Source: Microbispora hainanensis
GTDB lineage: Bacteria; Actinomycetota; Actinomycetes; Streptosporangiales; Streptosporangiaceae
Length of the DNA: 64,000 bases
Direction: 5' to 3'
NCBI RefSeq assembly: GCF_036186745.1
Contig: NZ_CP108086.1
Coordinates: forward strand, 6,448,001-6,512,000
Below the pieces are notes generated by a model, which was not told where the DNA came from, made no database searches, and worked only from the letters and a program-made list of their open reading frames with translations. The first letter of the stretch is position 1; the number at the start of each line of letters is the position of its first letter. Both the position numbers and the translations under genes were made by a program. Below, in pieces: positions 47,716-56,847 of the stretch.

Positions 47716-49043
47716 TCCGGCGCTTCAGAGTTCCAGCACTTCCGAATCGAGTCATCGGCATGCCTGCCTCCACACCCCGCAACCCGTTCGCCGACCTGCT
47801 TCGCGCCCATGCCGTCCCGCTCACCCACCTCGACCCGGCGGCGCCGCTCGACGACCTGGAGCCGCTGCGCGACATCATCGGCTATGCGCGCGTCGTCGCG
47901 CTCGGCGAGAACTCGCACTTCATCACCGAGTTCTCGCTGCTGCGCCGGCGGATCCTGCGCTTCCTGGCCGAACGCTGCGGCTTCACCGTCCTGGCCTTCG
48001 AGTACGGCTTCAGCGAAGGCTTCCCCCTCGACGCCTGGGCCCAGGGCCAGGGGACGGACGACGACCTGGACGCCCGGCTCGCCGCGGCCATTCCTGTGGG
48101 AGTCGCGGAGCCGCTGCGCTGGATACGCCGGCACAACGCCACCGCCGAGGTGCCGGTGCGCTTCGCCGGGATCGACGTCCCCGCGGCCGGCGGCTCGCTG
48201 CTGCCCGCCCTGACCCCCGTCGCCGACTACCTGCGGCGGATCGACCCCGAGACCCTCCCGCTGGTCCAGCAGGCCATCCGGATCGCCGAGTCGTTCGCCG
48301 GAGCGTCCGCCGCCTCGGCCGCGCCGGCCTGGACCCGCTTGGCCGCCGCCGAGCAGGACGCTCTCAGTGCGATCCTGATGCGCCTGCTCATCCGGTTCCG
48401 TGCCGTCGAGGTGCTGTACGTCTCCCGCGGCGACCGGCGAAGTTACGAGATCGCTCTGCGCCGGATCGAGGCCGCCTGCCACGCCGACTACGGCTTTCGT
48501 GCCATGGCCGGGCTGTACGCCGGCACCGGCCTGACCGCCGACACCTCGGCCCGCGACGTCTACATGGCCGGGTCGGTCCTGTGGCACCTGGAGCGCTTCG
48601 GCCCCGGCACCCGCATCGTGCTGGCGGCCCACAACGCCCACATTCAGAAGACGCCGGTCTCCTTCGACGGCCACCTCACCGGGCTCCCCATGGGACAGCA
48701 CCTCCACCGCTGCCTGGCCGATGACTACGTCGCCCTCGCCCTGACCAGCATCACCGGGCACACCGCTGATATGCGTCCCGATGAGGACGCCCGCTTCGGA
48801 TTCGCCATCGACAACACCAAGCTGGAGCCGCCCGAGCAGGGCAGCATCGAGGCCGCCTTCGCGGATGCCGGGCTCGGGCTGAGCATGGCCGATCTCCGCC
48901 GGGCGCGTGCGGAGGCCTCCGGCGGCGCGGGCCCCGACCGCATCCGGATCCAGAGCGCCTACCTGCACACCCCCGTCCTCGACGCGTTCGACGGCATCGT
49001 CAACACGCCGGTCTCCACCGTTGCCGGCGACATCGAGAACTGA
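47712..49043 (+). CDS. Erythromycin esterase family protein
   Basis: 443 residues from ATG 47712, which overlaps the Vat stop (ATGA); ATG 47760 (MPASTPRN) is an alternative 16 codons in. Family motifs: VVALGENSHFITEFSLLRRR (GE-x2-H), FTVLAFEYGFSEGF, and the active-site block VLAAHNAHIQKTP. Ere enzymes hydrolyse the macrolide lactone; others in the broad family act on unrelated esters, so the substrate is inferred. Second gene of the Vat-Ere operon. Confidence 0.85.
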   Translation: MIRRFRVPALPNRVIGMPASTPRNPFADLLRAHAVPLTHLDPAAPLDDLEPLRDIIGYARVVALGENSHFITEFSLLRRRILRFLAERCGFTVLAFEYGFSEGFPLDAWAQGQGTDDDLDARLAAAIPVGVAEPLRWIRRHNATAEVPVRFAGIDVPAAGGSLLPALTPVADYLRRIDPETLPLVQQAIRIAESFAGASAASAAPAWTRLAAAEQDALSAILMRLLIRFRAVEVLYVSRGDRRSYEIALRRIEAACHADYGFRAMAGLYAGTGLTADTSARDVYMAGSVLWHLERFGPGTRIVLAAHNAHIQKTPVSFDGHLTGLPMGQHLHRCLADDYVALALTSITGHTADMRPDEDARFGFAIDNTKLEPPEQGSIEAAFADAGLGLSMADLRRARAEASGGAGPDRIRIQSAYLHTPVLDAFDGIVNTPVSTVAGDIEN

Positions 49044-49167
49044 CGCCCCAGAGAGATCCGGGGCGATAAGACAGGTTCGTCGGGACCGCCGTCACCGGCC
49101 GCTTCTGTCCTCCTCGTGGGCGGATAGCCCCGCCGCGGGGGTGTCCGTGCGGATACGATCGGCGGCC

Positions 49168-49875
49168 GTGGAGGACGTCGCCGAGGACGCTGAGGACTTC
49201 GTCTGCGCGCATACCCGGCTCGCGGCCGTGCCGTACGTGCCGGAGATACGGCTGCACCTGGTCACGCCCAGCAATGCGCCCAGCGGCGTGCCCACCGGCG
49301 GGGCGCCGGGCGTAGGGCCGGACGCGGGCGGCGACGACCACGTGTACGAGTTGTGGGAGCGCGCCGGGCGGCTGCCCTTCTGGGCCTGCCCCTGGGCCGG
49401 AGGGCAGGCGCTGGCCCGCCACGTGCTCGACCACCCGGAGATCGTGCGGGGCCGCACCGTCCTCGACCTCGCCACCGGCTCGGGGCTGGTCGCGATCGCC
49501 GCGGCGCTGGCCGGAGCCGCCCTGGTCGTCGCCAACGACGTCGACCCGTACGCGCTGGCGGCCGTCGGCGTGAACGCCCGCGCCAACGGCGTCACGGTGC
49601 GGGTCGCCGCGGGCGACCTGCTCGACGGGACGCCGTCCCAGCAGGTCGTGCTGGCGGGGGACGTCTACTACGAGGAGCCGCTGGCCCGGCGGGTCACCCC
49701 GTTCCTGTCGAGGGCCGGCGGGGAGGTCCTCATCGGAGCGCCCGACCGCGCCTGCTCCTATCTCCCCGAGGGCGTGTTCGAGCAGGTCGGCGTGCATCAG
49801 GTGCCGGCCTTCCTGGAGGACACCCCCAGCAAACGGACAACCGTATATCGGCTTTCCACACACGCTGTGACCTAG
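49168..49875 (+). CDS. PrmA/ETFB-lysine-type methyltransferase
   Basis: 235 residues from GTG 49168. Family marks: FVCAHTRLAAVPYVPEIRLHL, PFWACPWAGGQALARHVLDH, and SAM motif VLDLATGSGLVAIAAALAGA followed by ANDVDPYAL. The DVYYE motif is like the lysine methyltransferases of protein targets. TACGAT lies 8 bases before the GTG, so the message is probably leaderless; upstream GTGs (49141, 49147) add unconserved residues. Protein substrate unknown. Confidence 0.82.
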   Translation: MEDVAEDAEDFVCAHTRLAAVPYVPEIRLHLVTPSNAPSGVPTGGAPGVGPDAGGDDHVYELWERAGRLPFWACPWAGGQALARHVLDHPEIVRGRTVLDLATGSGLVAIAAALAGAALVVANDVDPYALAAVGVNARANGVTVRVAAGDLLDGTPSQQVVLAGDVYYEEPLARRVTPFLSRAGGEVLIGAPDRACSYLPEGVFEQVGVHQVPAFLEDTPSKRTTVYRLSTHAVT

Positions 49876-49951
49876 CTCACAACAACGCGACAACTGCCGG
49901 TTACGTCACAGGGAAAGGGGATCTTCATCTGACACGAATCGGGGCGTAACA

Positions 49952-51355
49952 GTGTCATCTCTTCAGCGCAGGGTGGCCAGGAAAGCGGCGAGAGCGATCG
50001 TGCGGGCGCTGGAGGCCCGCGACCGGCGGCGCGCCCGGACGGCGCCGCCGCCCGACGGTCACGAGATCCGCATCCTGCTGCTGCACGCCAACGGCATGGG
50101 CGGCACCATCCGTACGGTCTTCAACCTCGCCGGGCATCTGGCGCAGACCCACGACGTCGAGATCGTGAGCGTCGTACGGGAACGCGAGGAGCCTTTCTTC
50201 CCCGTTCCTCCCGGAGTGCGCATCCGCTATCTCGACGACCGGCTGCCCCGCCGCAAGGGCCTGCTGTCTCGGTTCCCGAGCAGGCTGGTGCCGAAGGACG
50301 AGGCGGCCTACCACTGGTTCACCCTGCGGACCGACCTCAAGCTGGTCCGCTACATCCGCTCCCGCCGCCGCGGCATCCTCATCGGCACGCGGCCCGGCCT
50401 GAACCTGATCGCCGCGCGCTTCGCGCCCCCGGAGATCATCACGGTCGCCCAGGAGCACGGGAACCTGTCCTCGCACCAGCCGCAGGTGCGCAAGCGGATC
50501 ACCCGTAGCTATGGCAGGCACGACGCGGTCGTCACCCTCACGCGGGCCGACCTGCGCGCCTATGAGCGGGCCTTCGAGAAGGCACGCGGGGACCGGCCCG
50601 CCGTGCTGGCGCGGGTGCCCAACGCGACGCCCCGCCTCGGCGGCGGCGTCTCCCCGCTCACCACGAAGACCGTCGTCACGGTCGGCCGCCTGACCTGGGG
50701 AAAGGGCTACGACCTGCTCATCCGCGCGTGGGCGCACGTGACGGCCCGGCACCCGGACTGGACGCTGCGGATCTACGGCGGCGGCCCCCGGCAGGAGAAG
50801 CTCCAGGCGTCGATCGACAAGCGCGGGCTGTCCGAGCGGGTGTTCCTCGAAGGCCCGGCCGAGGACGTCGGCGCCGTGCTCGCGGACGCCTCGATGTTCG
50901 TCCTGAGCTCCCGCCACGAGGGCATGCCGATGGTCATCCTCGAAGCGATGAGCAAGGGCGTCCCCGTCGTCAGCTACGACTGCCCGACCGGCCCCGGGGA
51001 GATGGTCGCCCACGGCCACGACGGCCTTCTCGTGAAGGCCGGGAAGATCCACGCGATGGCCGACGCCATCTGCACCCTGATCGAGGACGAGGACCTGCGC
51101 CGCCGGATGGGCGCCAACGCGCTGAAGACGGCCGCCCGCAACGACATCGACGTCATCGGCGCCCGCTGGGAGGACCTGCTGGCCGGCCTGGTGGCCCGGC
51201 GGCGTGGTCTCCCGCCCGGTGGCCCGCTCGCGTACGAGCCGGCCGGGGCGGGCGACCACGACATCGGGGAACGGCCCGGCTCTCCCGACGCCGCCGCGCG
51301 CCACGTCGCCCGTACGCCGGAGGCACCGGCGGCACGCCTCAGCCGGCGGGCGTGA
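49952..51355 (+). CDS. GT4-family glycosyltransferase
   Basis: 467 residues, GT-B fold. N-terminal domain with GGTIRTVFNLAGHLA and C-terminal Glycos_transf_1 domain with VGRLTWGKGYDLLIRAW, FVLSSRHEGMPMVILEAMSK (the E-x7-E motif) and GPGEMVAHGHDGLLV. This pattern resembles TagE/GtfA-like transferases acting on wall glycopolymers. The N-terminal ~35 residues are basic and the C-terminal ~60 are disordered, Ala/Gly/Pro-rich. GTG start at 49952. No glycan cluster lies beside it. Confidence 0.87.
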   Translation: MSSLQRRVARKAARAIVRALEARDRRRARTAPPPDGHEIRILLLHANGMGGTIRTVFNLAGHLAQTHDVEIVSVVREREEPFFPVPPGVRIRYLDDRLPRRKGLLSRFPSRLVPKDEAAYHWFTLRTDLKLVRYIRSRRRGILIGTRPGLNLIAARFAPPEIITVAQEHGNLSSHQPQVRKRITRSYGRHDAVVTLTRADLRAYERAFEKARGDRPAVLARVPNATPRLGGGVSPLTTKTVVTVGRLTWGKGYDLLIRAWAHVTARHPDWTLRIYGGGPRQEKLQASIDKRGLSERVFLEGPAEDVGAVLADASMFVLSSRHEGMPMVILEAMSKGVPVVSYDCPTGPGEMVAHGHDGLLVKAGKIHAMADAICTLIEDEDLRRRMGANALKTAARNDIDVIGARWEDLLAGLVARRRGLPPGGPLAYEPAGAGDHDIGERPGSPDAAARHVARTPEAPAARLSRRA

Positions 51356-51388
51356 ACCACGGGCGGGCGGCCGCGTCGGCGACTACGG

Positions 51389-52150
51389 TCACAGGAAAAT
51401 GCCGCCGGAGACCTCGACGCGCTGACCGGTGATCCAGCCGCTCCCGTCGGTGAGCAGGGCGCTGATCGCGCCCCCGACGTCGGTGGGCTCCCCCACCCGT
51501 CCCAGCGCGGTCTGCGACGCGAGCATGGCGCGGAACCCCTCGTCATCGCGCATGATCCCGCCCGCGAAGTCGGTGGCGACCGGGCCGGGGGCGACGGTGT
51601 TGACCGCGATGCCGCGCGGCCCGAGCTCCTTGGCGAGGTATCGCGTCAGCACCTCCACCGCGCCCTTCACCGACCCGTACGCCGCCTGCCCCACGCTCGC
51701 GAACCTGGTCAGCCCGGTCGAGAGGTTGACGATCCGGCCGCCGTCCGCGATGAGGGGCAGCAGCCTCTGCGTGAGGAAGAACACGCCCTTGAAGTGCACG
51801 TCGACCAGGGAGTCGAAGTCGCTTTCTGTCGTGTCGGCGAACGCCGCGGTGACCGCGATGCCGGCGTTGTTGACGAGATGGTCGAAATCGTCCCGGTGCC
51901 ACCGCTCACGCAGGATGCGGCGCAACTCGGCCGTGAAGTCGTCGAACCCCGCCACCACCGCGGTGTCCAGCGGCAATGCCGCCACGGTGCGCCCGAGCCG
52001 GGTCACGGACTCGACCACCTCCTCGGCCTGGTCCTTGCCGGCCCGATAGGTGACGACGACGTCGACGCCGCGCTCGGCGAGGGCGAGCGCCGTGGCCCGC
52101 CCGAGACCCCGGCTGCCGCCGGTGATGAGGGCGATTCGCTGAGAGGTCAT
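51389..52150 (-). CDS. SDR-family oxidoreductase
   Basis: 253 residues. Cofactor loop TGGSRGLG, NNAG, YGSVK catalytic Tyr/Lys, and C-terminus GWITGQRVEVSGGIFL. Divergent from an MmyB-type XRE regulator 250 bp away, an arrangement seen repeatedly in actinobacteria in which the regulator controls the SDR. Substrate unknown. Confidence 0.87.
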   Translation of the reverse strand: MTSQRIALITGGSRGLGRATALALAERGVDVVVTYRAGKDQAEEVVESVTRLGRTVAALPLDTAVVAGFDDFTAELRRILRERWHRDDFDHLVNNAGIAVTAAFADTTESDFDSLVDVHFKGVFFLTQRLLPLIADGGRIVNLSTGLTRFASVGQAAYGSVKGAVEVLTRYLAKELGPRGIAVNTVAPGPVATDFAGGIMRDDEGFRAMLASQTALGRVGEPTDVGGAISALLTDGSGWITGQRVEVSGGIFL

Positions 52151-52314
52151 GATGAAAGCTCCTGGTCATCGGGTAGACGGCCTCCTGGCGGGGCCGCCAC
52201 GCCCAGTTCACCGGGTGGCGCGCCGGGCTGCCACGGCCCACATGTCCATGGCTCACGCAGCCGGGACTCACGCAGCCACGGCCCGCGCAACCACGGCCCG
52301 TACAGCCGTGGCCT

Positions 52315-52347
52315 CCTTATCCGGGGATCGGCAGGCCGTGGATAAGG
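52315..52347. promoter_or_regulatory. Inverted CCTTATCC / GGATAAGG pair
   Basis: Perfect 8-bp arms at 52315-52322 and 52340-52347, 17 bp apart, ~55 bp before the XRE start; candidate regulator site between the divergent genes. Confidence 0.35.
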
Positions 52348-52400
52348 GGTGACCGGCGCGTGAGGATGAGCGGGGACGGGAGAAGGCGAGGAGGCAGAGG

Positions 52401-53252
52401 GTGGACCGCGAGGGACTGGCGGACTTCCTGCGCAAGCGCAGGGAGGCCCTGCAACCCGAGGACGTCGGGATGGTCCGCGGGCCGCGCCGGCGCACCAGCG
52501 GCCTCCGCCGCGAGGAGGTGGCCGCCCTCTGCGGCATGTCCAGCGACTACTACAGCCGTCTGGAACGCCTGAAGGGACCGCAGCCGTCGGAGCAGATGCT
52601 CGCCGCGATCGCCCGCGGGCTGCGCCTGACCCTCGACGAGCGCGACCACCTCTTCCGGCTCGCCGGGCACAGCGCCCCCCAACGGGCGCTGCGGGGCGAC
52701 CACGTGAACCCGGGGATCATGCGCGTCCTCGACCGGCTCTGCGACACACCCGCCATGGTGACGACCGCACTCGGCGAGACGCTCCGGCAGACCCCGGCCG
52801 CCGTCGCCCTGTTCGGCGACCAGACCGTCTTCAGCGGCATGGCGCGCAGCCTGTTCTACCGGTGGTTCACCGACCCCGACGAACGGCGCCTCTACCTGGA
52901 GGACGACCACCCCATGTACGGACGGGTGTTCACCTCCCTGCTGCGGGAGGCCGCCACGCGTGAGGGACCCCGCTCCCGGGCCGCCGCCCTCGCCCGCGAT
53001 CTCCTCGGCCGCAGCACCGAGTTCGCCGCGCTCTGGGACAGGCACGAGGTCGGTCTCGGGCACCCGGACACCAAGCGCCTCGTGCACTCCGAGCTCGGCG
53101 TGCTGGAACTGCAGTGCCAGACGCTGCTCGATCCCGACCAGTCGCAGGCGCTACTCGTCTACACGGCCACGCCGGGCACCGAAAGCTACGACAAGCTGCG
53201 CCTGCTCGCCGTCATCGGCAGTCAGACGCTGGGCAACGGTGACTGGCGATAG
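52401..53252 (+). CDS. MmyB-like XRE-family regulator
   Basis: 283 residues. Helix-turn-helix ~5-75 with the family signature RRTSGLRREEVAALCGMSSDYYSRLER, shown here only in part. MmyB-like ligand-binding domain ~100-275 (LFYRWFTDPDERRLYLEDDH; LWDRHEVG). GTG 52401 follows GGAGGCAGAGG. Such proteins bind small hydrophobic molecules through a PAS-like domain. Probably regulates the divergent SDR. Confidence 0.87.
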   Translation: MDREGLADFLRKRREALQPEDVGMVRGPRRRTSGLRREEVAALCGMSSDYYSRLERLKGPQPSEQMLAAIARGLRLTLDERDHLFRLAGHSAPQRALRGDHVNPGIMRVLDRLCDTPAMVTTALGETLRQTPAAVALFGDQTVFSGMARSLFYRWFTDPDERRLYLEDDHPMYGRVFTSLLREAATREGPRSRAAALARDLLGRSTEFAALWDRHEVGLGHPDTKRLVHSELGVLELQCQTLLDPDQSQALLVYTATPGTESYDKLRLLAVIGSQTLGNGDWR

Positions 53253-53331
53253 TCGCGACCAGCCCCGGCCCCTCGCACCCTGCCGCTCATGGCACCCTGC
53301 CGCTCACGCCCGCCGCGCCCGATCGGGACCG

Positions 53332-53817
53332 TCACACAGCCGGCTGATCGGCGTCCGCGCCGGAACGCGCTTCGATGCGGGCGGCCACCTGCCTGCTCCA
53401 CGCGTGGATGGCGGCGGCCTGCTCGGGCGTGAGCGTCTCGAAGAAGTAGCGGCGGATGTTGTCCGCGTGCCCCAGGATGGCGTTCTCCACGGCGCTGCGG
53501 CCCTTGGCGGTCAGCCCGACCCCGATCCGGCGGCCGGACCGGTCCTCGGTCCTGTCGACCAGTTCACGGTTCTCCATCCGCGTCAGCTGATGCGCCACCC
53601 GGCTTTTCTCCCAGGCGAGCGACTCGGCGAGCTCGGTCACGCGCATCCGGCCCCCGGCCGTCCGGTGAAGCGTCACGAGCACGCTGAACTCGGCCTTGGA
53701 GATGCCGTGGTCGCGCTGCAGGCCACGGTCCAGCTCACGGGCCAGGAGACGCTGCGCCTGCATCCAGCTGTCCCAGAGCTCCCACTGCTCGGGTTCCAGC
53801 GTCCGGGGCTTCTCCAT
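53332..53817 (-). CDS. MarR-family transcriptional regulator
   Basis: 161 residues. Winged helix ~45-125 (RVTELAESLAWEKSRVAHQL, then TRMENRELVDR; wing DRSGRRIGVGLT). Divergent from an FAD-dependent oxidoreductase. Two near-identical AGTTG-N6-CAACT operators lie between the two genes, so it most likely represses both. Ligand unknown. Confidence 0.87.
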   Translation of the reverse strand: MEKPRTLEPEQWELWDSWMQAQRLLARELDRGLQRDHGISKAEFSVLVTLHRTAGGRMRVTELAESLAWEKSRVAHQLTRMENRELVDRTEDRSGRRIGVGLTAKGRSAVENAILGHADNIRRYFFETLTPEQAAAIHAWSRQVAARIEARSGADADQPAV

Positions 53818-53838
53818 GAGCCCACCATAACGACCCGG

Positions 53839-53884
53839 AGTTGACGCGACAACTCACTCCGGGCTTAAAGTTGTCACGTCAACT
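53839..53884. promoter_or_regulatory. Twin MarR operators
   Basis: AGTTGACGCGACAACT (53839-53854) and AGTTGTCACGTCAACT (53869-53884). Both are perfect-arm palindromes sharing AGTTG-W-C-R-CG-W-CAACT, 30 bp apart (about three helical turns), between the divergent MarR and oxidoreductase genes. Confidence 0.7.
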
Positions 53885-53962
53885 CTGGGCGTGTCCCGTA
53901 CGGCCCCTCGTCCTGAGCGCCGCGCGTGCCGCCCGACAACGGCAATGCGATGAGGAGCGAGG

Positions 53963-55060
53963 ATGAATCACACCGTGGTGGTCGTCGGGGGAGGGTACGG
54001 CGGGTCGATGGTCGCCAAGGAGCTGGACTCCGAGGCCGACGTCACACTCATCGACCCACGGGAGGCCTTCGTCAACGCGGCCGCGTCGCTGCGGGCGCTG
54101 ACCCGCCCTGACTGGGCGCACAACGCGTTCTTCCCGTTCGCGACGCTGCTCCAGCGGGGACGAGTGATCCGCGACCGGGCCGTCTCGGTCGACCCGAAGG
54201 GCGTTACGCTCGCTTCGGGCGAGCGGGTCGAGGCCGATTATCTGGTTCTGGCCACCGGCTCCGGCTACACATATCCGGCCAAACCACGCCACGCGTCGAC
54301 GAGCATCGCCGAGCAGCTGGACGATCTGCGCGAGACCCACAGGGAGCTGGCCGGCGCCGGGCGCGTGCTGATCCTCGGCGCCGGCCCGGTCGGCCTGGAG
54401 CTCGCCGGGGAGATCAAGGACGTCTGGCCGGACAAGCACGTGCTCGTCCTCGACAGGGCCGATCAGCTGCTCCCCGGCTTCCTTCCCGAGGTGCGCGATG
54501 AGCTACGCCGCCGGCTCGACGAGCTCGGCATCGACGTGCGGCTGAACACCGGTCTCACCGCGTTGCCGACGGTCGAGGCCGGTCGGGCCGGCCGTATCGC
54601 GGTCACGACCGACAAGGGCGAACGGATCGTGGCGGACATCTGGTTTCGCGCCTTCGGGGTCGAGGTCAACACCGGCTATCTCGCCGACGGATGCCTCTCG
54701 CCGCTGACCGAGCAGAAGACGATCCCGGTCACCGAGCGGCTGAACGTCCAGGGTTACGACCACGTCTACGCGATCGGCGACATCGTCGCCCTCCCCGACC
54801 CCAAGATGGCCTCCTATGCGATGACCCATGCCGGGGTCGTGGTGCGGAACCTCAAGGCGCAGCTCGCCGGCGACCGGCCGGACGCGGTGCACACCCCGAC
54901 GTCCGAGCGGAGGATCCTGCTTCCGCTCGGAACGCGTACGGGCGTCGGCCAGCTCCCCACACCGGACGGTGTCGCCGCGGCCACGGCCGAGACGGTCTTC
55001 GAACGCAAGGGCGCCGACCTGTTCACCGCGCGGTTCGCCGCCCGGTTCGGCCGCGCCTGA
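53963..55060 (+). CDS. FAD-dependent NDH-2/AIF-like oxidoreductase
   Basis: 365 residues. FAD-binding GGGYGGSMVAKEL at the N-terminus, second Rossmann loop VLILGAGPVGLELAGEI for NAD(P)H, ATG motif LVLATGSGYTYP, and FAD ribityl contact YAIGDIVALPDP. Type II NADH dehydrogenase/AIF (FSP1-like) layout without a membrane helix. GAGGAGCGAGG precedes the ATG. Regulated by the divergent MarR, which fits a role in redox or quinone stress. Confidence 0.87.
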   Translation: MNHTVVVVGGGYGGSMVAKELDSEADVTLIDPREAFVNAAASLRALTRPDWAHNAFFPFATLLQRGRVIRDRAVSVDPKGVTLASGERVEADYLVLATGSGYTYPAKPRHASTSIAEQLDDLRETHRELAGAGRVLILGAGPVGLELAGEIKDVWPDKHVLVLDRADQLLPGFLPEVRDELRRRLDELGIDVRLNTGLTALPTVEAGRAGRIAVTTDKGERIVADIWFRAFGVEVNTGYLADGCLSPLTEQKTIPVTERLNVQGYDHVYAIGDIVALPDPKMASYAMTHAGVVVRNLKAQLAGDRPDAVHTPTSERRILLPLGTRTGVGQLPTPDGVAAATAETVFERKGADLFTARFAARFGRA

Positions 55061-55081
55061 ACGGATCCGCCGGTCGCCGCG

Positions 55082-56041
55082 TCAGTCCCTCGGAGGCCGG
55101 TCGGCCCACTGCTCCAGACGACGGGCAAGCGCCCGGACCTCCTCACGCAGCTCGGGCGGGCCGACCACGGTGAACGGCACGCCGAGGCCGGCCAGCACCT
55201 GGGCCATGCCGTCCAGCCGCTCGGCCCGGCCGGTCATCCGTACGCCGCCATCGACCGGAGCCAGGGCGGCCACCGCCGGCGGGATCCGCCGCCGGGCCTC
55301 CTCCATCGTCGTGGCCAGCACCACCTCGACCTCGTACCGGTAGGGCACGGCGGCCAGCGACTCCATGACGTGGGCGACCGCGTCGAACTCCCCCGGTGCG
55401 GGAAACTCTTCCCCCGTCGTCTCCGCCCGGCCGATCCGGTCGAGCCGGAACGTCCGCACCTCGCCCCTGCGGTGGTCGTGGCCGGTCAGATACCAGCGGC
55501 CCGAGTGGAACACCAGCCCGTACGGATCGACCGCCCGCTCGCTGTCCTGTCCCCGGAAGGACCGGTAGGCCAGCCGTACGCGCAGACGACGCCGGGCGGC
55601 GTCGGCCAGCGTCAGCAGGGTGGCGCCGCTCGGCCGGGATGTCGCGGCGGTGCGGGTGGTCAGGCCGACCATCTCCTCGACGGCGCCGACCCGGTCGCGC
55701 AGGGCGTCGGGCAGCACCCGCTGGATCTTCGCGAGCGCGCTCTCGGCCGCCCCCTCGCCCACGGTGAGGCCCGCGCGGCGGCCGGCGAGCAGCCCGAGCA
55801 CCACGGCGGCGGCCTCGTCGCCGGTCAGCATGAGCGGCGGCAGCCGATATCCCGGCCTGAGCCGGTAGCCGCCGTAGCGTCCCCGCTCGGCCTCCACCGG
55901 AATGCCGAGGTCCTCAAGCCTGCGCACGTAGCGGCGCACGCTCCGCACGTCCACCTCCAGGCGCTCGGCCAGCTCGGGACCGGTGAGCCCCGGCCTGGCC
56001 TGCAGCAGCTCCAGGAAGGCGAGGATGCGATTGGTGGACAT
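55082..56041 (-). CDS. WYL-domain transcriptional regulator
   Basis: 319 residues. N-terminal DeoR-type helix-turn-helix ~1-60 (ARPGLTGPELAERLEVDVRS, then VRRYVRRLEDLGIPVEAERG). WYL domain ~140-215 (VDPYGLVFHSGRWYLTGHDH). C-terminal WCX domain follows. ATG 56041 is directly preceded by an ATCAGG-N11-CCTGAT repeat. Divergent from a small hydrolase gene with 42 bp between starts. This regulator-hydrolase pairing is common. Confidence 0.87.
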   Translation of the reverse strand: MSTNRILAFLELLQARPGLTGPELAERLEVDVRSVRRYVRRLEDLGIPVEAERGRYGGYRLRPGYRLPPLMLTGDEAAAVVLGLLAGRRAGLTVGEGAAESALAKIQRVLPDALRDRVGAVEEMVGLTTRTAATSRPSGATLLTLADAARRRLRVRLAYRSFRGQDSERAVDPYGLVFHSGRWYLTGHDHRRGEVRTFRLDRIGRAETTGEEFPAPGEFDAVAHVMESLAAVPYRYEVEVVLATTMEEARRRIPPAVAALAPVDGGVRMTGRAERLDGMAQVLAGLGVPFTVVGPPELREEVRALARRLEQWADRPPRD

Positions 56042-56064
56042 ATCAGGACCGATTCTGCCCTGAT
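56042..56064. promoter_or_regulatory. Candidate WYL-regulator operator
   Basis: ATCAGG-N11-CCTGAT, perfect 6-bp arms, filling half of the 42-bp gap between the divergent WYL and hydrolase genes. Confidence 0.5.
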
Positions 56065-56083
56065 TCGGCCCTAGCGTCGACGC

Positions 56084-56818
56084 ATGACGACATACGTACT
56101 CGTTCCCGGTTTCTGGCTCGGCGCGTGGGCGTGGCGGGACGTGACCGCCGCGCTTCGCGGCATGGGGCACGAGGCCCACCCGCTGACCCTCACCGGCCTC
56201 GCCGACCGCGCCCATCTCGCCTCCCCCGCCCTGGATCTGGAGACCCACATCCGCGACATCCTCGGCCTCGCCGAGGCCGAGGACCTGCGCGATGTGGTCC
56301 TGATCGGCCACAGCGGCAGCGCCGCCGCAGTCACCGGGGCCGCCGCCCGCGCCGCCGGCCGCGTGAGCCGGGTCGTGTACGTCGAGAGCGGCCCGGTGCC
56401 GGACGGCATGGCCCAGATCGACCTGACCGGGCGGGAGTTCGTCGAGAAGCGCGTCGAGGACGACTGGCGCTACCCCATGCCTTCCTGGGATGAACTGCAG
56501 GAGTCGGGCGCGAGCCTGGAGGGGCTGGGCGAGCACGAGCGCTCGTTGATGGCCGCCCGGGCCACCGCACAGCCGCTCGGCACGATCACGCAGCCCCTCA
56601 CGCTGGGTGACGACGCCGCGGCGTTCGCCGCACTGCCGAAGACGCTGGTGAGCTGCTCGTTCCCGCTCGCCCAGGTCAGAGGGCTGATCGCGGCCGGACA
56701 TCCGGCGTTCGCGCCGCTGGGCGGGCCCGAGTGGGAGCTGCATGAGCTGCCCACCGGTCACTGGCCGATGCTCTCCCGCCCCGGCGACCTGGCTGCACTT
56801 CTCGCCAAACCGGCGTAA
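56084..56818 (+). CDS. Alpha/beta hydrolase (small esterase-like)
   Basis: 244 residues. Oxyanion-hole start VLVPGFWLGAWAWRDV, nucleophile elbow LIGHSGSAAAVT, and catalytic His in LPTGHWPMLSRP; the plant-esterase/methylesterase-like group. TAGCGT lies 6 bases before the ATG, so a leaderless mRNA is likely. Divergent from, and probably controlled by, the WYL regulator. Confidence 0.85.
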   Translation: MTTYVLVPGFWLGAWAWRDVTAALRGMGHEAHPLTLTGLADRAHLASPALDLETHIRDILGLAEAEDLRDVVLIGHSGSAAAVTGAAARAAGRVSRVVYVESGPVPDGMAQIDLTGREFVEKRVEDDWRYPMPSWDELQESGASLEGLGEHERSLMAARATAQPLGTITQPLTLGDDAAAFAALPKTLVSCSFPLAQVRGLIAAGHPAFAPLGGPEWELHELPTGHWPMLSRPGDLAALLAKPA

Positions 56819-56826
56819 CCGACCCG

Positions 56827-56846
56827 GCGCCTTTACATTGTAGATT
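56827..56846 (+). promoter_or_regulatory. Shared 20-bp promoter/operator motif, copy 2
   Basis: GCGCCTTTACATTGTAGATT, identical to 18826-18845 except for the central base. It ends 81 bp before the ABC transporter start and directly abuts a 28-bp palindrome (56848-56875). Confidence 0.55.
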
Positions 56847-56847
56847 T

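Noticed and set aside
49044-49066. CGCCCC/GGGGCG hairpin after the esterase gene as a terminator
   Set aside because: Only a 6-bp stem with a 10-base loop and no T tract.
52340-52350. TTATCCACG-like DnaA box on the minus strand near 52.34 kb
   Set aside because: A single imperfect copy within an inverted CCTTATCC/GGATAAGG pair; no cluster of boxes, no AT-rich unwinding region and no dnaA/dnaN genes.
47065-54000. Biosynthetic gene cluster for an antibiotic
   Set aside because: No polyketide synthase, peptide synthetase, RiPP precursor or cyclase genes; only resistance-like and regulatory genes are present.
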